A stretch of DNA of 64,000 nucleotides from Eubacteriales bacterium (GCA_030524175.1 JAUNHC010000019.1:32391-96390), one strand, 5' to 3'. Shown: positions 26,699-35,172, counted from the first letter of the stretch. Notes: generated by a model from the letters alone, not told the origin. Translations and numbers: made by a program.

Positions 26699-27910
26699 AT
26701 GATTCATATTGATAGCGAAAGCTGTATTGGATGCGGAGTGTGCGCTGAGACATGTTTTTCGGGTGCAATATCAATACAGGACTCACGCGCTGTAGTGAAT
26801 GATGCGTGTATCCTTTGCGGCAGCTGTGAAGACGCCTGTCCTGTTTCTGCAATTACTTTTGAAAGAGACAGTGAAGCGGCAGATAAGAATGATCTGTCCG
26901 CGTATTCAGGTGTATGGGTTGTCATGGAAAATGATAATCACACATCCATGCCTAAAAAGGTGTGTTACGAACTTCTGAGTGAAGGGAGAAAGCTGGCAGA
27001 TCGTCTGGGAGAACGTTTGTGTGCAGTGTATCTTTGTATTGAGATTTCGGAGCAGACAGTGGAGGATCTTCGGGCAATCGGCTGTGATATACTGATTCTG
27101 GCGGAAAACAGCGAATTTAAATGGTATAATACAGATGTTTTTTCTAAAATCATAACAGGTTTTATAGAAAAATATAAACCATCTATCGTTCTTTACCCGG
27201 GAACAGAAAATGGAAGAGATTTGGCACCCAGAATATCAGCAAGACTTAAGGTGGGGCTTACTGCGGATTGTACAGCATTGGAAATTAATGAAAAAAAAGA
27301 GCTGGTACAAGTCAGGCCAACTTATGGCGGAAATATTGTAGCGTCTATTCTTACACCGGATCACCGGCCGCAGATGGCTTCGGTCAGACCTAATATTTTT
27401 GCAGTTGTCCGGACAGACACGCACAGAAAAATGGAGATTCTAAGAGAGCAGGTAACGATCACTTCGGAGTTATTGAGAGTAAAAAGAGCAGGCACACAAG
27501 AAAAGAAGAGTATTTATAAGGATGTTGAAGAGGCCAGGGTGGTTCTTGTGGGAGGATTCGGCGCCGGAGAAAAAGGCTTTCAGCTTATTAATGAACTGGC
27601 AGTTAAACTTGACGCTGCAGTGGGGGCTACCAGAAAGGCTGTTGACGAAGGCTGGGCGCCTTTTGAGATTCAGATCGGACAGACTGGAAAAATAATAGCT
27701 CCCGATCTGTATATCTGTTTCGGAGTTTCCGGAGCACTGCAGCATACCATCGGAGTCCGCGGTGCGAAAAAAATGATAGCAGTGAACAATGATCCTACGG
27801 CACCTGTTTTTAATTGCTGTGATATGGCTGTGCTGGGAGATTGTGTTGAGGTTCTTGAAAATATGATCAAGCAGGTTGAAGAAAAAGGGAACGAAGTTTT
27901 TTCTATATAG
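26699..27910 (+). CDS. etfA: Electron transfer flavoprotein, alpha subunit fused to a 2[4Fe-4S] ferredoxin domain
   Basis: A 403-aa EtfA. The N-terminal ferredoxin domain has two clusters: Cys 9, 12, 15, 19 and Cys 37, 40, 43, 47. The usual Pro after the fourth Cys is Phe in the first cluster. The C-terminal FAD domain is complete (GGFGAGEKGF, GATRKAVDEGW, SGALQHTIGV, NNDPTAPVF). The same fusion occurs in EtfA of caffeyl-CoA reductase (CarE) and of lactate dehydrogenase-Etf complexes, where the clusters link to ferredoxin. It starts 13 nt after etfB behind AGGAGAGG. Confidence 0.93.
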   Translation: MIHIDSESCIGCGVCAETCFSGAISIQDSRAVVNDACILCGSCEDACPVSAITFERDSEAADKNDLSAYSGVWVVMENDNHTSMPKKVCYELLSEGRKLADRLGERLCAVYLCIEISEQTVEDLRAIGCDILILAENSEFKWYNTDVFSKIITGFIEKYKPSIVLYPGTENGRDLAPRISARLKVGLTADCTALEINEKKELVQVRPTYGGNIVASILTPDHRPQMASVRPNIFAVVRTDTHRKMEILREQVTITSELLRVKRAGTQEKKSIYKDVEEARVVLVGGFGAGEKGFQLINELAVKLDAAVGATRKAVDEGWAPFEIQIGQTGKIIAPDLYICFGVSGALQHTIGVRGAKKMIAVNNDPTAPVFNCCDMAVLGDCVEVLENMIKQVEEKGNEVFSI

Positions 27911-27923
27911 TAAATGACAAAAA

Positions 27924-27963
27924 CTTTCCAAGGCCGGTTGACGACTTTGGGAAGCTTTTTTTT
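27924..27963 (+). terminator. Terminator or attenuator between etfA and the cyclase gene
   Basis: A 10-bp stem with two wobbles (CTTTCCAAGG / CTTTGGGAAG) and an 11-nt loop, followed by C and eight T. The next gene starts 15 nt past the T-run, its ribosome site almost touching it, so the hairpin may limit rather than end transcription of the hydrolase genes. Confidence 0.75.
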
Positions 27964-27978
27964 AAAGGAGATATTGTT

Positions 27979-28989
27979 TTGGAGAAGATAATAGACGAAA
28001 AAATAATGAAAGACACAGCCCGGCGTGTATGTAACTGGGGAAAATGGGGCAAAGAGGATGAAATCGGGACTTTGAATTATGTAAATGAAGAATGTATTAT
28101 CCGGGCAGCAGCTCTAGTAAAAAAAGGCATGGTCTTTCAGCTTGGAATGAATCTGGATACAACAGGCCCACAAAATGGTGCATCAAATGAACGTTTTAAT
28201 CCGGTTCATACAATGTTGTGGTCTGGAGTGGATGCAGTAAGTGGAAGAGAGCTGTATCACCATGGACCGCCAAAGGATCATGATCCGGAATTGCCCTGGT
28301 ATAGTACTAATTTTTCTGATGATCTTATATCCATGCCGCTGCAGGCTGCAACACATTGGGATGCTTTGGCACATATTTTTTATCGGGACCTGGATACGGG
28401 AGAAATATTTCTGTGGAATGGAAGAAAAGCTGAAATGGTGGACTCCGCCGGGTGTTGGGCTTCCGGTATCGATAAATACGGAACAAAGATGGCCGGACGG
28501 GGAGTATTGCTGGATATAGCAAGATTTAAAAATGTGGATTACATGCTTCCCGGTGAGGGGATTACGGCAGAAGATTTAGAATGCTGTGCCAGGGCGGAAG
28601 GCGTGGAAATACAACGGGGAGATTTTTTGCTTATCAGAACGGGTGATGCAGACCGCAGGATCAGGGAAGGAAAGTGGGGAGAGTATGCAGATGTCAGACC
28701 AGGAGTGGAGTTCGAGACTATATGTTATTTTCATGATAAAGAGGTGGCAGCTATTGCCGCGGATACTTATGGTGTAGAGGTAAGCCCGAATCGGTCGCTG
28801 GTATTTGATAATCCTTTTCACTGGCTTGCCCTGCCCATGTGCGGTATGCCTCTTGGTGAAAATTTCAGACTGGATGAACTGGCGAAAGATTGTGAAAAAG
28901 ACGGTGTGTATGAGTTCATGTTTGTATCTCCCCCGTTGCTTGTGACAAATGGAACAGCATCTCCGCTGAATCCATATGTAATAAAATAA
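27979..28989 (+). CDS. Cyclase family protein (kynurenine-formamidase-like metal hydrolase)
   Basis: A 336-aa protein of the Cyclase/KynB-like superfamily. The core metal motif is recognisable as QAATHWDALAHI (family form HxGTHxDxPxH, here lacking the first His). Relatives hydrolyse ring amides, lactones or formamides. The start is TTG, chosen because AAAGGAG lies 8 nt upstream. It is longer than KynB (about 210 aa) and matches the 330-aa branch seen beside aromatic and sugar-acid genes. Together with the next amidohydrolase it may open and cleave a lactone or ring formed from the glycoside; inferred. Confidence 0.85.
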   Translation: MEKIIDEKIMKDTARRVCNWGKWGKEDEIGTLNYVNEECIIRAAALVKKGMVFQLGMNLDTTGPQNGASNERFNPVHTMLWSGVDAVSGRELYHHGPPKDHDPELPWYSTNFSDDLISMPLQAATHWDALAHIFYRDLDTGEIFLWNGRKAEMVDSAGCWASGIDKYGTKMAGRGVLLDIARFKNVDYMLPGEGITAEDLECCARAEGVEIQRGDFLLIRTGDADRRIREGKWGEYADVRPGVEFETICYFHDKEVAAIAADTYGVEVSPNRSLVFDNPFHWLALPMCGMPLGENFRLDELAKDCEKDGVYEFMFVSPPLLVTNGTASPLNPYVIK

Positions 28990-29002
28990 TGGAGGAGATT
29001 AC

Positions 29003-29755
29003 ATGTATTATATTGATGCACATGCGCATATTGGGGATTGCAGAGTTTTTGATATGAACGTAACGGAAAAGCAGTTTTTACATGAAATGGAAAAAAGCGG
29101 TGTGGATGCAGCAATTTTACAGCCTTTTCCTGGAGCTTTTGACTATCTGGCGGTTCATGATCAGATTTACAGAATGTCACGGGAAATGCCTGGAAAAATT
29201 TATGGACTTGTGAGCATTAATCCCCATAAGGATAGGAATATTCTTGAAAAGGAAGTTCGTCATTATGTAGAAGATTGTGGATTTGTAGGGATTAAGCTGC
29301 ATACTCAGGGACATGCAGTGCATCCGGGATCGAGGGATGCACATGCATTATATGAAATAGCTGCAGGATTAAAGATACCGGTTAACGTACATACAGGACT
29401 GGGAGTGCCGTTTGCCATGCCTTCTCTTTTGCTGCCAATTGGGAAACAGTATCCGGAAATAACATTTGTTGTAGCTCATTCAGGTACCTTGGTATATTCA
29501 GCAGAAGCGGTTATCTTAGCAAATGAGTGCGAGAATGTCTATTTAGACACGACAATGTGTGTGATTGAGGATCTTTTGATGTTAAAACGTGAGTTAGGTG
29601 CGGAAAAACTGATTTTTGCATCAGATTCTTTAAAGAGTATGACGCTGGAACAGATGAAATTCAGGGCGGCAGAATTTTCTGAAGAGGATTTAAAGAAGGT
29701 ATTTTACAGGAATGCAGCAAAGGTATTTGGTTTAGATGTCTATAAAGATTTATGA
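29003..29755 (+). CDS. Amidohydrolase family protein (TIM-barrel, Amidohydro_2 type)
   Basis: A 250-aa metal-dependent hydrolase or decarboxylase. The N-terminal DAHAHIGD metal motif, KLHTQGHAVHP, VNVHTGLG, VVAHSG and the late Asp in IFASDS give the ligand set of the ACMSD-like branch. These enzymes hydrolyse or decarboxylate small cyclic and aromatic acids. RBS GGAGGAG, 13 nt after the cyclase-family gene. Its stop overlaps an in-frame alternative ATG of the MFS gene. Substrate unknown. Confidence 0.85.
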   Translation: MYYIDAHAHIGDCRVFDMNVTEKQFLHEMEKSGVDAAILQPFPGAFDYLAVHDQIYRMSREMPGKIYGLVSINPHKDRNILEKEVRHYVEDCGFVGIKLHTQGHAVHPGSRDAHALYEIAAGLKIPVNVHTGLGVPFAMPSLLLPIGKQYPEITFVVAHSGTLVYSAEAVILANECENVYLDTTMCVIEDLLMLKRELGAEKLIFASDSLKSMTLEQMKFRAAEFSEEDLKKVFYRNAAKVFGLDVYKDL

Positions 29756-29778
29756 GAAAAGGGGTGAGAGAAAGCGTT

Positions 29779-30990
29779 ATGAAAACAGATAGGAGACAAC
29801 TGAATATTCTTTATTTTGTATCTCAGTGCGGGTATTGGTTTGCCAGTTGTACAATATTCAGTTTTTCAACCGTTTTTTTATTACATCGAGAACTTTCTGT
29901 TTCCTGCATTGGAGTGGTAATAGCATTAGGCAGCATATTGGGGACGGTTGCACAGCCGTTTTTTGCGGGTGCGGTAGACCAGGGATATATCCGGTTACAT
30001 ACACTGATGAAGGTTCTTGTGTATCTGCTGGCGGTTTGTATGGCATTATTGTTTTTTGTTAAAGGCCCGCGGGTGCTTATAATAGCAATATTTCTTATTG
30101 CTGATATCCTGCTGTGGGTAATTATGTCTCAGGAAAACAGTCTTAGTATTTATTATGTGAATAGAGGGATCTTTTTAGATTTTGGCATTGCCAGAGCAGG
30201 AGGGTCAGCGGCATTTGCGGTAGCATCTGTTATTCTGGGGTGGCTGGCACAACGTTTTTCAGCAAGTGCAGTGATGATAGGAGGGGGAGCCGGCTTGGCA
30301 GTGCTGCTGGTGTCTATATATTATCTGCCTGTACTGGATGAAACAAAACAGGAATGTGCAGATGAGAAGAGACAAAAGAGAACAGCGTCCGGCGGATTTC
30401 TGGCATTTATAAAAAAATACAAAAAGTTTACGGCAGTTTTGATCGGTGTAGCTATGCTTTTTAATTTTCATAATATGAATGTTGCGTATTCCATTAATAT
30501 TATCGAGAGGTTTGGAGGAAATGCCTCACATCTCGGTCTGGGATTTTCGCTTGCAGCTTTTGCAGAAATCCCTATGCTGTTACTTTTTTTAAGAGTTAAT
30601 AAAAGAATTAGCAGTAACAGACTTTTGATCGTGGCAGGTGGGTTTTTTATAGTCAAATCATTTTGCTTTGTTTTTTGCGGCAGTATACGCCTGTTTTATC
30701 TGATCCAGATTTTTAATATGGGGTCCAATGCATTGATTTTGCCAGCCTGTGTCAGATATGCAGATGAAATGATGGAGCCTGGAGATAAGTATAAAGGGCA
30801 GGCATTTGTAGTGGGGGCGGATGCGCTGGGCAATGTGTTAGGAACCTTGCTGGGAGGATTTATTGTTGATTACGCAGGTGTGAATGCAATGATCAGATTC
30901 GGAGTAGTGTTTGCGGTTATCGGATTTCTTCTTTTGATATTCAATGGGAAAAATCCGGAAGAAAAACAGATTGTATTAATTTCTGATTAA
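29779..30990 (+). CDS. MFS transporter (LacY/nucleoside-symporter-like)
   Basis: A 403-aa major facilitator with about 12 hydrophobic helices and a charged central loop (residues 200-220, KQECADEKRQKR). It resembles the MFS_1-like oligosaccharide and nucleoside symporter group. ATG at 29779 is preferred because GGGGTGAGAG lies upstream; the ATG at 29752 would overlap the previous gene. In an operon that already has an ABC importer it could export an aglycone or end product, or import an alternative glycoside. Direction and substrate cannot be read. Confidence 0.85.
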   Translation: MKTDRRQLNILYFVSQCGYWFASCTIFSFSTVFLLHRELSVSCIGVVIALGSILGTVAQPFFAGAVDQGYIRLHTLMKVLVYLLAVCMALLFFVKGPRVLIIAIFLIADILLWVIMSQENSLSIYYVNRGIFLDFGIARAGGSAAFAVASVILGWLAQRFSASAVMIGGGAGLAVLLVSIYYLPVLDETKQECADEKRQKRTASGGFLAFIKKYKKFTAVLIGVAMLFNFHNMNVAYSINIIERFGGNASHLGLGFSLAAFAEIPMLLLFLRVNKRISSNRLLIVAGGFFIVKSFCFVFCGSIRLFYLIQIFNMGSNALILPACVRYADEMMEPGDKYKGQAFVVGADALGNVLGTLLGGFIVDYAGVNAMIRFGVVFAVIGFLLLIFNGKNPEEKQIVLISD

Positions 30991-31015
30991 TTATTTACTA
31001 AAAATGCTTTTTTCC

Positions 31016-31044
31016 TTGACAGAAATAAAAATTTATAAAATAAT
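31016..31044 (+). promoter_or_regulatory. Promoter of the LacI gene with an operator inside the spacer
   Basis: TTGACA (31016-31021), 17-bp spacer and a weak AATAAT (31039-31044). The operator-like AATTTATAAAAT (31030-31041) fills the spacer and touches the -10, as expected for autorepression by the gene's own product. Confidence 0.6.
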
Positions 31045-31075
31045 ATTCTTTATAAGAAAGAGAGGATAAGAGCAT

Positions 31076-32146
31076 ATGTCATTAAAAGCAAAAGAGGTAG
31101 CTGAAATATTAGGTATTTCACAGGCTACTTTGTCGCTGGTGGTAAATCAGAAGCCGGGGATCAGTGATGCGACCAGGCAGAAGGTACTGTCAGACTTAAA
31201 GGAAAAAGGCTTTGAGTATCTGCTTGAAAAAAAAGGAAAAAAGAGAACGGTTGATCAGAATGCCCAAAACGGCAATAACAGCCAGATGATGACGGAACAG
31301 CATCAGGATAATACCATCGCTTTCGTGATTTATCAGATAAAGGGTGAACTTTTGGGATTCAATTCTTTTTTTCCGATGATCATGAATGGAATAGAAAAAA
31401 CTGCCCGGCAGGAAGGATACAACATCAGTTTTATTAACATCCAGAAAGAACAGATAGATGAAGGAATTGATTACATTAAAGCCTCCAGATGCTGTGGATA
31501 TGTCATTTTTGCTACAGAGATGCAGGAAGAAGATATTTTGCCGTTTAAAGAAATCGGCCTGCCGTTTGTTCTCCTTGATAATAATTTTAATGATGATATC
31601 AACATTGTAAAAGTAAATAATGAACAGGGCACATATATTGCTGTGAAGTATCTCCGTGAAATGGGACACGAGAAAATAGGTTACCTGAAAAGCGGAGTAC
31701 CGATCAGAAGCTTTCAGGAGCGGTGCAGTATGGCGCTGAAGGCGATGAAGGAACTGGGCTGTATTTCTCCGGAAAAATATGTTTTTGAAGTGGGTTATCC
31801 GATTGATGGAGCATATGTGAAAATGAAGGATCTGTTGAGGAAGAATAAGGAGCTTCCAACAGCGTTTATGGTGGATAATGATCTCGTGGCTGCGGGAGCG
31901 ATGAAGGCGTGTAAGGAAGCTGGTCTGAGAGTGCCGGAGGATATATCTTTTATCGGTTTTGATGACAGACCTATATGCTCCATTACAGAACCTGAGATGA
32001 CAACGGTTCAGCTGCCCAGAGAATATTTTGGTGCGGAAGCAGTTAATCTTCTGATCCGGGTGATCAGAGGAGAGACAGAATTATCGGTTAAGACAGAGAT
32101 TAATCTGAAGCTGATAAAGAGGGACAGTGTGTTGAAAATAAATTAA
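31076..32146 (+). CDS. LacI-family regulator, candidate master regulator of the island
   Basis: A 356-aa regulator with an N-terminal helix-turn-helix (KAKEVAEILGISQATLSLVVN), a basic linker (KKGKKRTVDQN) and an effector domain from about residue 75. The hinge lacks the PNxxAR-L element whose Leu normally intercalates at a central CpG. The recurring operator here has no CpG, which fits. It is the full-length paralog of the HTH-less gene at 17765. RBS AGAGAGG. Operator copies lie at its own promoter, the importer, isomerase and cupin promoters, so it probably regulates all of them. Confidence 0.92.
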   Translation: MSLKAKEVAEILGISQATLSLVVNQKPGISDATRQKVLSDLKEKGFEYLLEKKGKKRTVDQNAQNGNNSQMMTEQHQDNTIAFVIYQIKGELLGFNSFFPMIMNGIEKTARQEGYNISFINIQKEQIDEGIDYIKASRCCGYVIFATEMQEEDILPFKEIGLPFVLLDNNFNDDINIVKVNNEQGTYIAVKYLREMGHEKIGYLKSGVPIRSFQERCSMALKAMKELGCISPEKYVFEVGYPIDGAYVKMKDLLRKNKELPTAFMVDNDLVAAGAMKACKEAGLRVPEDISFIGFDDRPICSITEPEMTTVQLPREYFGAEAVNLLIRVIRGETELSVKTEINLKLIKRDSVLKIN

Positions 32147-32152
32147 GAGTAC

Positions 32153-32183
32153 AAGGTGAGACGAAAAAAGTCCCACCTTTTTT
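32153..32183 (+). terminator. Rho-independent terminator after the LacI gene
   Basis: A 10-bp stem with one mismatch (AAGGTGAGAC / GTCCCACCTT), a 7-nt A-rich loop and a run of T, beginning 7 nt after the stop codon. Confidence 0.85.
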
Positions 32184-32234
32184 GTTGCCAAAAAACAGCG
32201 GGGAGTTGTCTGTGACAGATTTTATAGATAAATA

Positions 32235-32424
32235 GTTTATAAATTATTTATCAAAACAATTTATTTGAAATGAAAAAAGACACATGGAATAACAAGGAAA
32301 TCCTATTATAATGGTGAAAATCAAGATATATAAAGGATAAAATTTATAAATTATAGAATAATATTGACAGGTAAGTAAAAAAATGATATTATAAATTTAT
32401 AAAAAATATCATAAATTTATAAAA
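32235..32424 (+). promoter_or_regulatory. Cupin operon promoter with an operator array
   Basis: TTGACA (32364-32369), 17-bp spacer, TATTAT (32387-32392). Operator-like sites lie at 32341-32352 (exact AATTTATAAATT, upstream of the -35), 32393-32404 and 32413-32424 (two copies exactly 20 bp apart, over and after the start), plus a partial copy at 32235-32245. Two helical turns between tandem sites allow repressors to sit on the same DNA face. Confidence 0.7.
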
Positions 32425-32438
32425 AGGAGAGAGGAAAA

Positions 32439-32912
32439 ATGGCACAGACACCAGATTATTTTTTTAATTTTCCGTTTCCAAAAGGGGAACAAAAACCAAA
32501 ACATATGAGAAAAGAAGATTTGAAATTATTCATTTACACGGAAGAATTTCCGGAGTCCAGTGACATGAACTGGGTAATTGCAAGTACAGAGGATGTTACT
32601 GTTGGTGAATATGAGCTTGCACCGGGAAGTACCTTTGATCCGGTAGATATTCATGCAGGTGACGAGGTGTATTATGTAGAACGTGGAATAGTTACCATGA
32701 TGAATCCTAGAACAGGACAGGTGGTAGAAGTAAACGAAGGAGAAGGCATTCTGATGCCGAAGGGAGCACCACATAAGGCCTACAACTTTACCAATGACAG
32801 TGTAAAAATCTTATATGCTATTGCACCGAAAATTTGGGATGTGGATGGCCCGCCGCTTGATTATGATGAGCCATTTGCATTATATAAATCTGACACAAGA
32901 GAGGAGAGATAG
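32439..32912 (+). CDS. Cupin-domain protein
   Basis: A 157-aa single cupin. Motif 1 reads DIHAGDEVYYVERG and motif 2 GILMPKGAPHKAYN, so two His and one Glu of the usual metal set remain; the first His of HxH is Asp. It may bind a metal weakly or bind a sugar without metal. It lies directly behind an operator array with RBS GGAGAGAGG, and the next cupin starts 2 nt after its stop. Small beta-sandwich proteins partner with isomerase-like subunits in some C-glycoside lyases; whether these cupins do so is untested. Confidence 0.85.
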   Translation: MAQTPDYFFNFPFPKGEQKPKHMRKEDLKLFIYTEEFPESSDMNWVIASTEDVTVGEYELAPGSTFDPVDIHAGDEVYYVERGIVTMMNPRTGQVVEVNEGEGILMPKGAPHKAYNFTNDSVKILYAIAPKIWDVDGPPLDYDEPFALYKSDTREER

Positions 32913-32914
32913 AC

Positions 32915-33313
32915 ATGAATAAACTGGGACAATTTCCGGCAGATGGACAAGAAGCAAGAAAGTCCGGAAAATTTTACAAGCTTACAAGTGACACTGCATT
33001 AAAGGTGGTATCAGGAACAAAAACGCCGGTTCTCTTAAATATGTTTGTGTCTAATGATGTAATGAGCGTTGGGGAACTGGTAATTCCGGCAGGGGGAATC
33101 GGACCAAGACAGACTGAGTTCGATGTACATGATGGAGACGCTGTTTTTTATGTAAAGGAAGGCCCGCTTACTTTCTTTTTTAAAGAGAGCAAAGAAGTAT
33201 TTTATATAGAAGACGGGGATTTCGCATTTATTCCCAAGGGCTATGAATATAAGGTGATCAATTATAGCGGAAAAGTTGCCAAAGCAGTTTTTGTAGTTGC
33301 ACCAAAATTATAA
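32915..33313 (+). CDS. Cupin-domain protein with degenerate metal site
   Basis: A 132-aa cupin, translationally coupled to the preceding one. Motif 1 is FDVHDGDAVFYVKEG, with a single His and an acidic residue, and motif 2 is FAFIPKGYEYKV, with no His. It is unlikely to be a normal metal-dependent cupin by itself and may form a heterodimer with its neighbour. It is the last gene of the island; no strong terminator follows in the 131-nt gap to the S8 peptidase gene. Confidence 0.82.
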   Translation: MNKLGQFPADGQEARKSGKFYKLTSDTALKVVSGTKTPVLLNMFVSNDVMSVGELVIPAGGIGPRQTEFDVHDGDAVFYVKEGPLTFFFKESKEVFYIEDGDFAFIPKGYEYKVINYSGKVAKAVFVVAPKL

Positions 33314-33394
33314 TCGTATCCCATTATTCAATAACTAATGCCGTTGTTGTAAGCTCCGTTACCACGTAATGTTGGAAGGGTCAGGCATTCTTAC

Positions 33395-33431
33395 CCCGTT
33401 TATTCATATAATAGACAGAATAATAAGCGGG
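33395..33431 (+). other. Stem-loop in the leader of the S8 peptidase gene
   Basis: CCCGTTTATT and AATAAGCGGG pair (one wobble) around a 17-nt loop ending 13 nt before the ATG. No strong ribosome site is visible, so the structure could affect translation or be a weak terminator of the cupin operon. Confidence 0.35.
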
Positions 33432-33444
33432 ACGGTACTTATAT

Positions 33445-35172
33445 ATGCCAGACCAGAAATTAGATAACCTGCTGAATCTGGCTATGGATGCCACGGCAGA
33501 GGAACGGGAAAAATCAAGAAATCTGAATATAGGATATGATCAGGAACTGCGGCTTTGGGACGTGATCGTGAAATACAGCGGCCCAGTGGAAGGCCTGACT
33601 GGGAACAATATCACAGCAGTGCCTCTTCTGGGGGGATATGCGGTGGTGACGGTGCCGGAACAGGAATTAGATGCCTATTCTTCCCGGCCGCAGATAGAAT
33701 TTGTGGAAAAACCTAAGCGATTGTATTTCGCAGTGTTCCAGGCAAAGGAAGCAAGCTGTATCCGCTCTCTTCAAATTGGCAGAGGGGCGTTATCCGGGCG
33801 GGGGATTCTCATGGGAATTGTGGATTCAGGGGTGGATTACCGTCACCCGGATTTTTGTAATCCTGATGGAACAACCAGGATCCTTAAGCTGTGGGATCAA
33901 AGCGTGGCAGGGCGGCCGCCGGAGGGATATTTTCTGGGTACAGAGTATACTTCCGCACAGATCAATGAGGCTCTTGCCTTGCCGGAGAACGAGGGCAGGG
34001 AGATTGTCCCGAGCAGAGATTTAAGCGGCCACGGAACTGCAGTCCTCGGAATTGCAGCAGGAAACGGCAGGGCCTCTGACGGCCTGAATCAGGGAGTTGC
34101 CTATGAAAGTGAAATTCTGGCAGTGAAACTGGCTGTTCCAAGGCAGGATTCTTTTCCAAGGACAACGGAACTGATCCAGGGAGTTGATTACCTGGTACGG
34201 CAGGCCCAGGCTTTGGGAAGACCTATGGTGATCAATCTAAGCTTTGGGAATAATTATGGTTCTCACAGGGGGGATTCCCTGTTGGAGACATACCTTGACA
34301 ATGTATCCAGTGTGGGACGGATCGTCATCTGTACCGGTACGGGGAATAACGGAAACCAGGCTCTGCATACGGGGGGAAGACTTGCCCAGGGAGAGATGCA
34401 GGAGATTGAACTTGGAGTGGGGACTTATGAGCCCACATTGAATGTGCAGCTATGGAAATCCTATGAGGACGGGATGGACATTTATCTGGAAAGCCCTTCC
34501 GGAATGCGTATCGGGCCTCTGTACGAGAATCTGGGGCCCCAGCGGTACCGTACCGGAAACACAGAACTGCTCATATATTACGGAAAACCGGGTCCTTATC
34601 ATGTCACTCAGGAAATTTATTTTGATTTTATACCCACTGGGAATTATGTGGACAGCGGCGTGTGGAAGATCATACTGCGGGGAAGAAATATAAAGGACGG
34701 GGAGTATTATTTGTGGCTCCCGGGAGGTAATGTTCTCAATGAAAGTACGGCCTTTTATTTCCCAAGGGCCACAGGGACATTAACTATCCCATCCACTGCT
34801 GCGAGAGTGATAACGGCGGGCGCTTATGACTCAAGACTGGATGCGTATGCTGATTTTTCAGGGAGAGGCAGTGATTTTCTGCCCTACCGGAAACCAGATT
34901 TAGCTGCGCCGGGAGTGAATATCATGACTTCAAGGGCTGGGGGCGGCTATGCGGCGGTAACGGGGACGTCCTTTGCGGCGCCCTTTGTCAGCGGGGCCTC
35001 TGCGCTGCTGATGCAGTGGGGTATTGTGGATGGAAATGATCCGTTTCTTTACGGGGAGAAGGTGAAGGCATATCTCAGGCGCGGCGCACGGAAACTGCCG
35101 GGGTATGAGCGGTGGCCGAATAATGAGCTGGGATGGGGAGTTTTGTGCGTGAAGGATAGTTTGCCGGGGTGA
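33445..35172 (+). CDS. S8 family serine peptidase (CspA/CspC-like subtilase)
   Basis: A 575-aa subtilisin-like protease of the clostridial Csp type, with the triad D127 (VDSGVDYRHPD), H196 (SGHGTAV) and S509 (TGTSFAAP) all present. The long insertion between His and Ser holds the family jelly-roll domain. There is no signal peptide. GC content is visibly higher than in its neighbours. Its C-terminus ends at CVKDSLPG, and the following DNA still resembles coding sequence in a shifted frame, so the protein seems shortened by a 1-nt change compared with its ancestor. Two decayed fragments of the same gene type occur later in the window. Substrate unknown. Confidence 0.92.
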   Translation: MPDQKLDNLLNLAMDATAEEREKSRNLNIGYDQELRLWDVIVKYSGPVEGLTGNNITAVPLLGGYAVVTVPEQELDAYSSRPQIEFVEKPKRLYFAVFQAKEASCIRSLQIGRGALSGRGILMGIVDSGVDYRHPDFCNPDGTTRILKLWDQSVAGRPPEGYFLGTEYTSAQINEALALPENEGREIVPSRDLSGHGTAVLGIAAGNGRASDGLNQGVAYESEILAVKLAVPRQDSFPRTTELIQGVDYLVRQAQALGRPMVINLSFGNNYGSHRGDSLLETYLDNVSSVGRIVICTGTGNNGNQALHTGGRLAQGEMQEIELGVGTYEPTLNVQLWKSYEDGMDIYLESPSGMRIGPLYENLGPQRYRTGNTELLIYYGKPGPYHVTQEIYFDFIPTGNYVDSGVWKIILRGRNIKDGEYYLWLPGGNVLNESTAFYFPRATGTLTIPSTAARVITAGAYDSRLDAYADFSGRGSDFLPYRKPDLAAPGVNIMTSRAGGGYAAVTGTSFAAPFVSGASALLMQWGIVDGNDPFLYGEKVKAYLRRGARKLPGYERWPNNELGWGVLCVKDSLPG

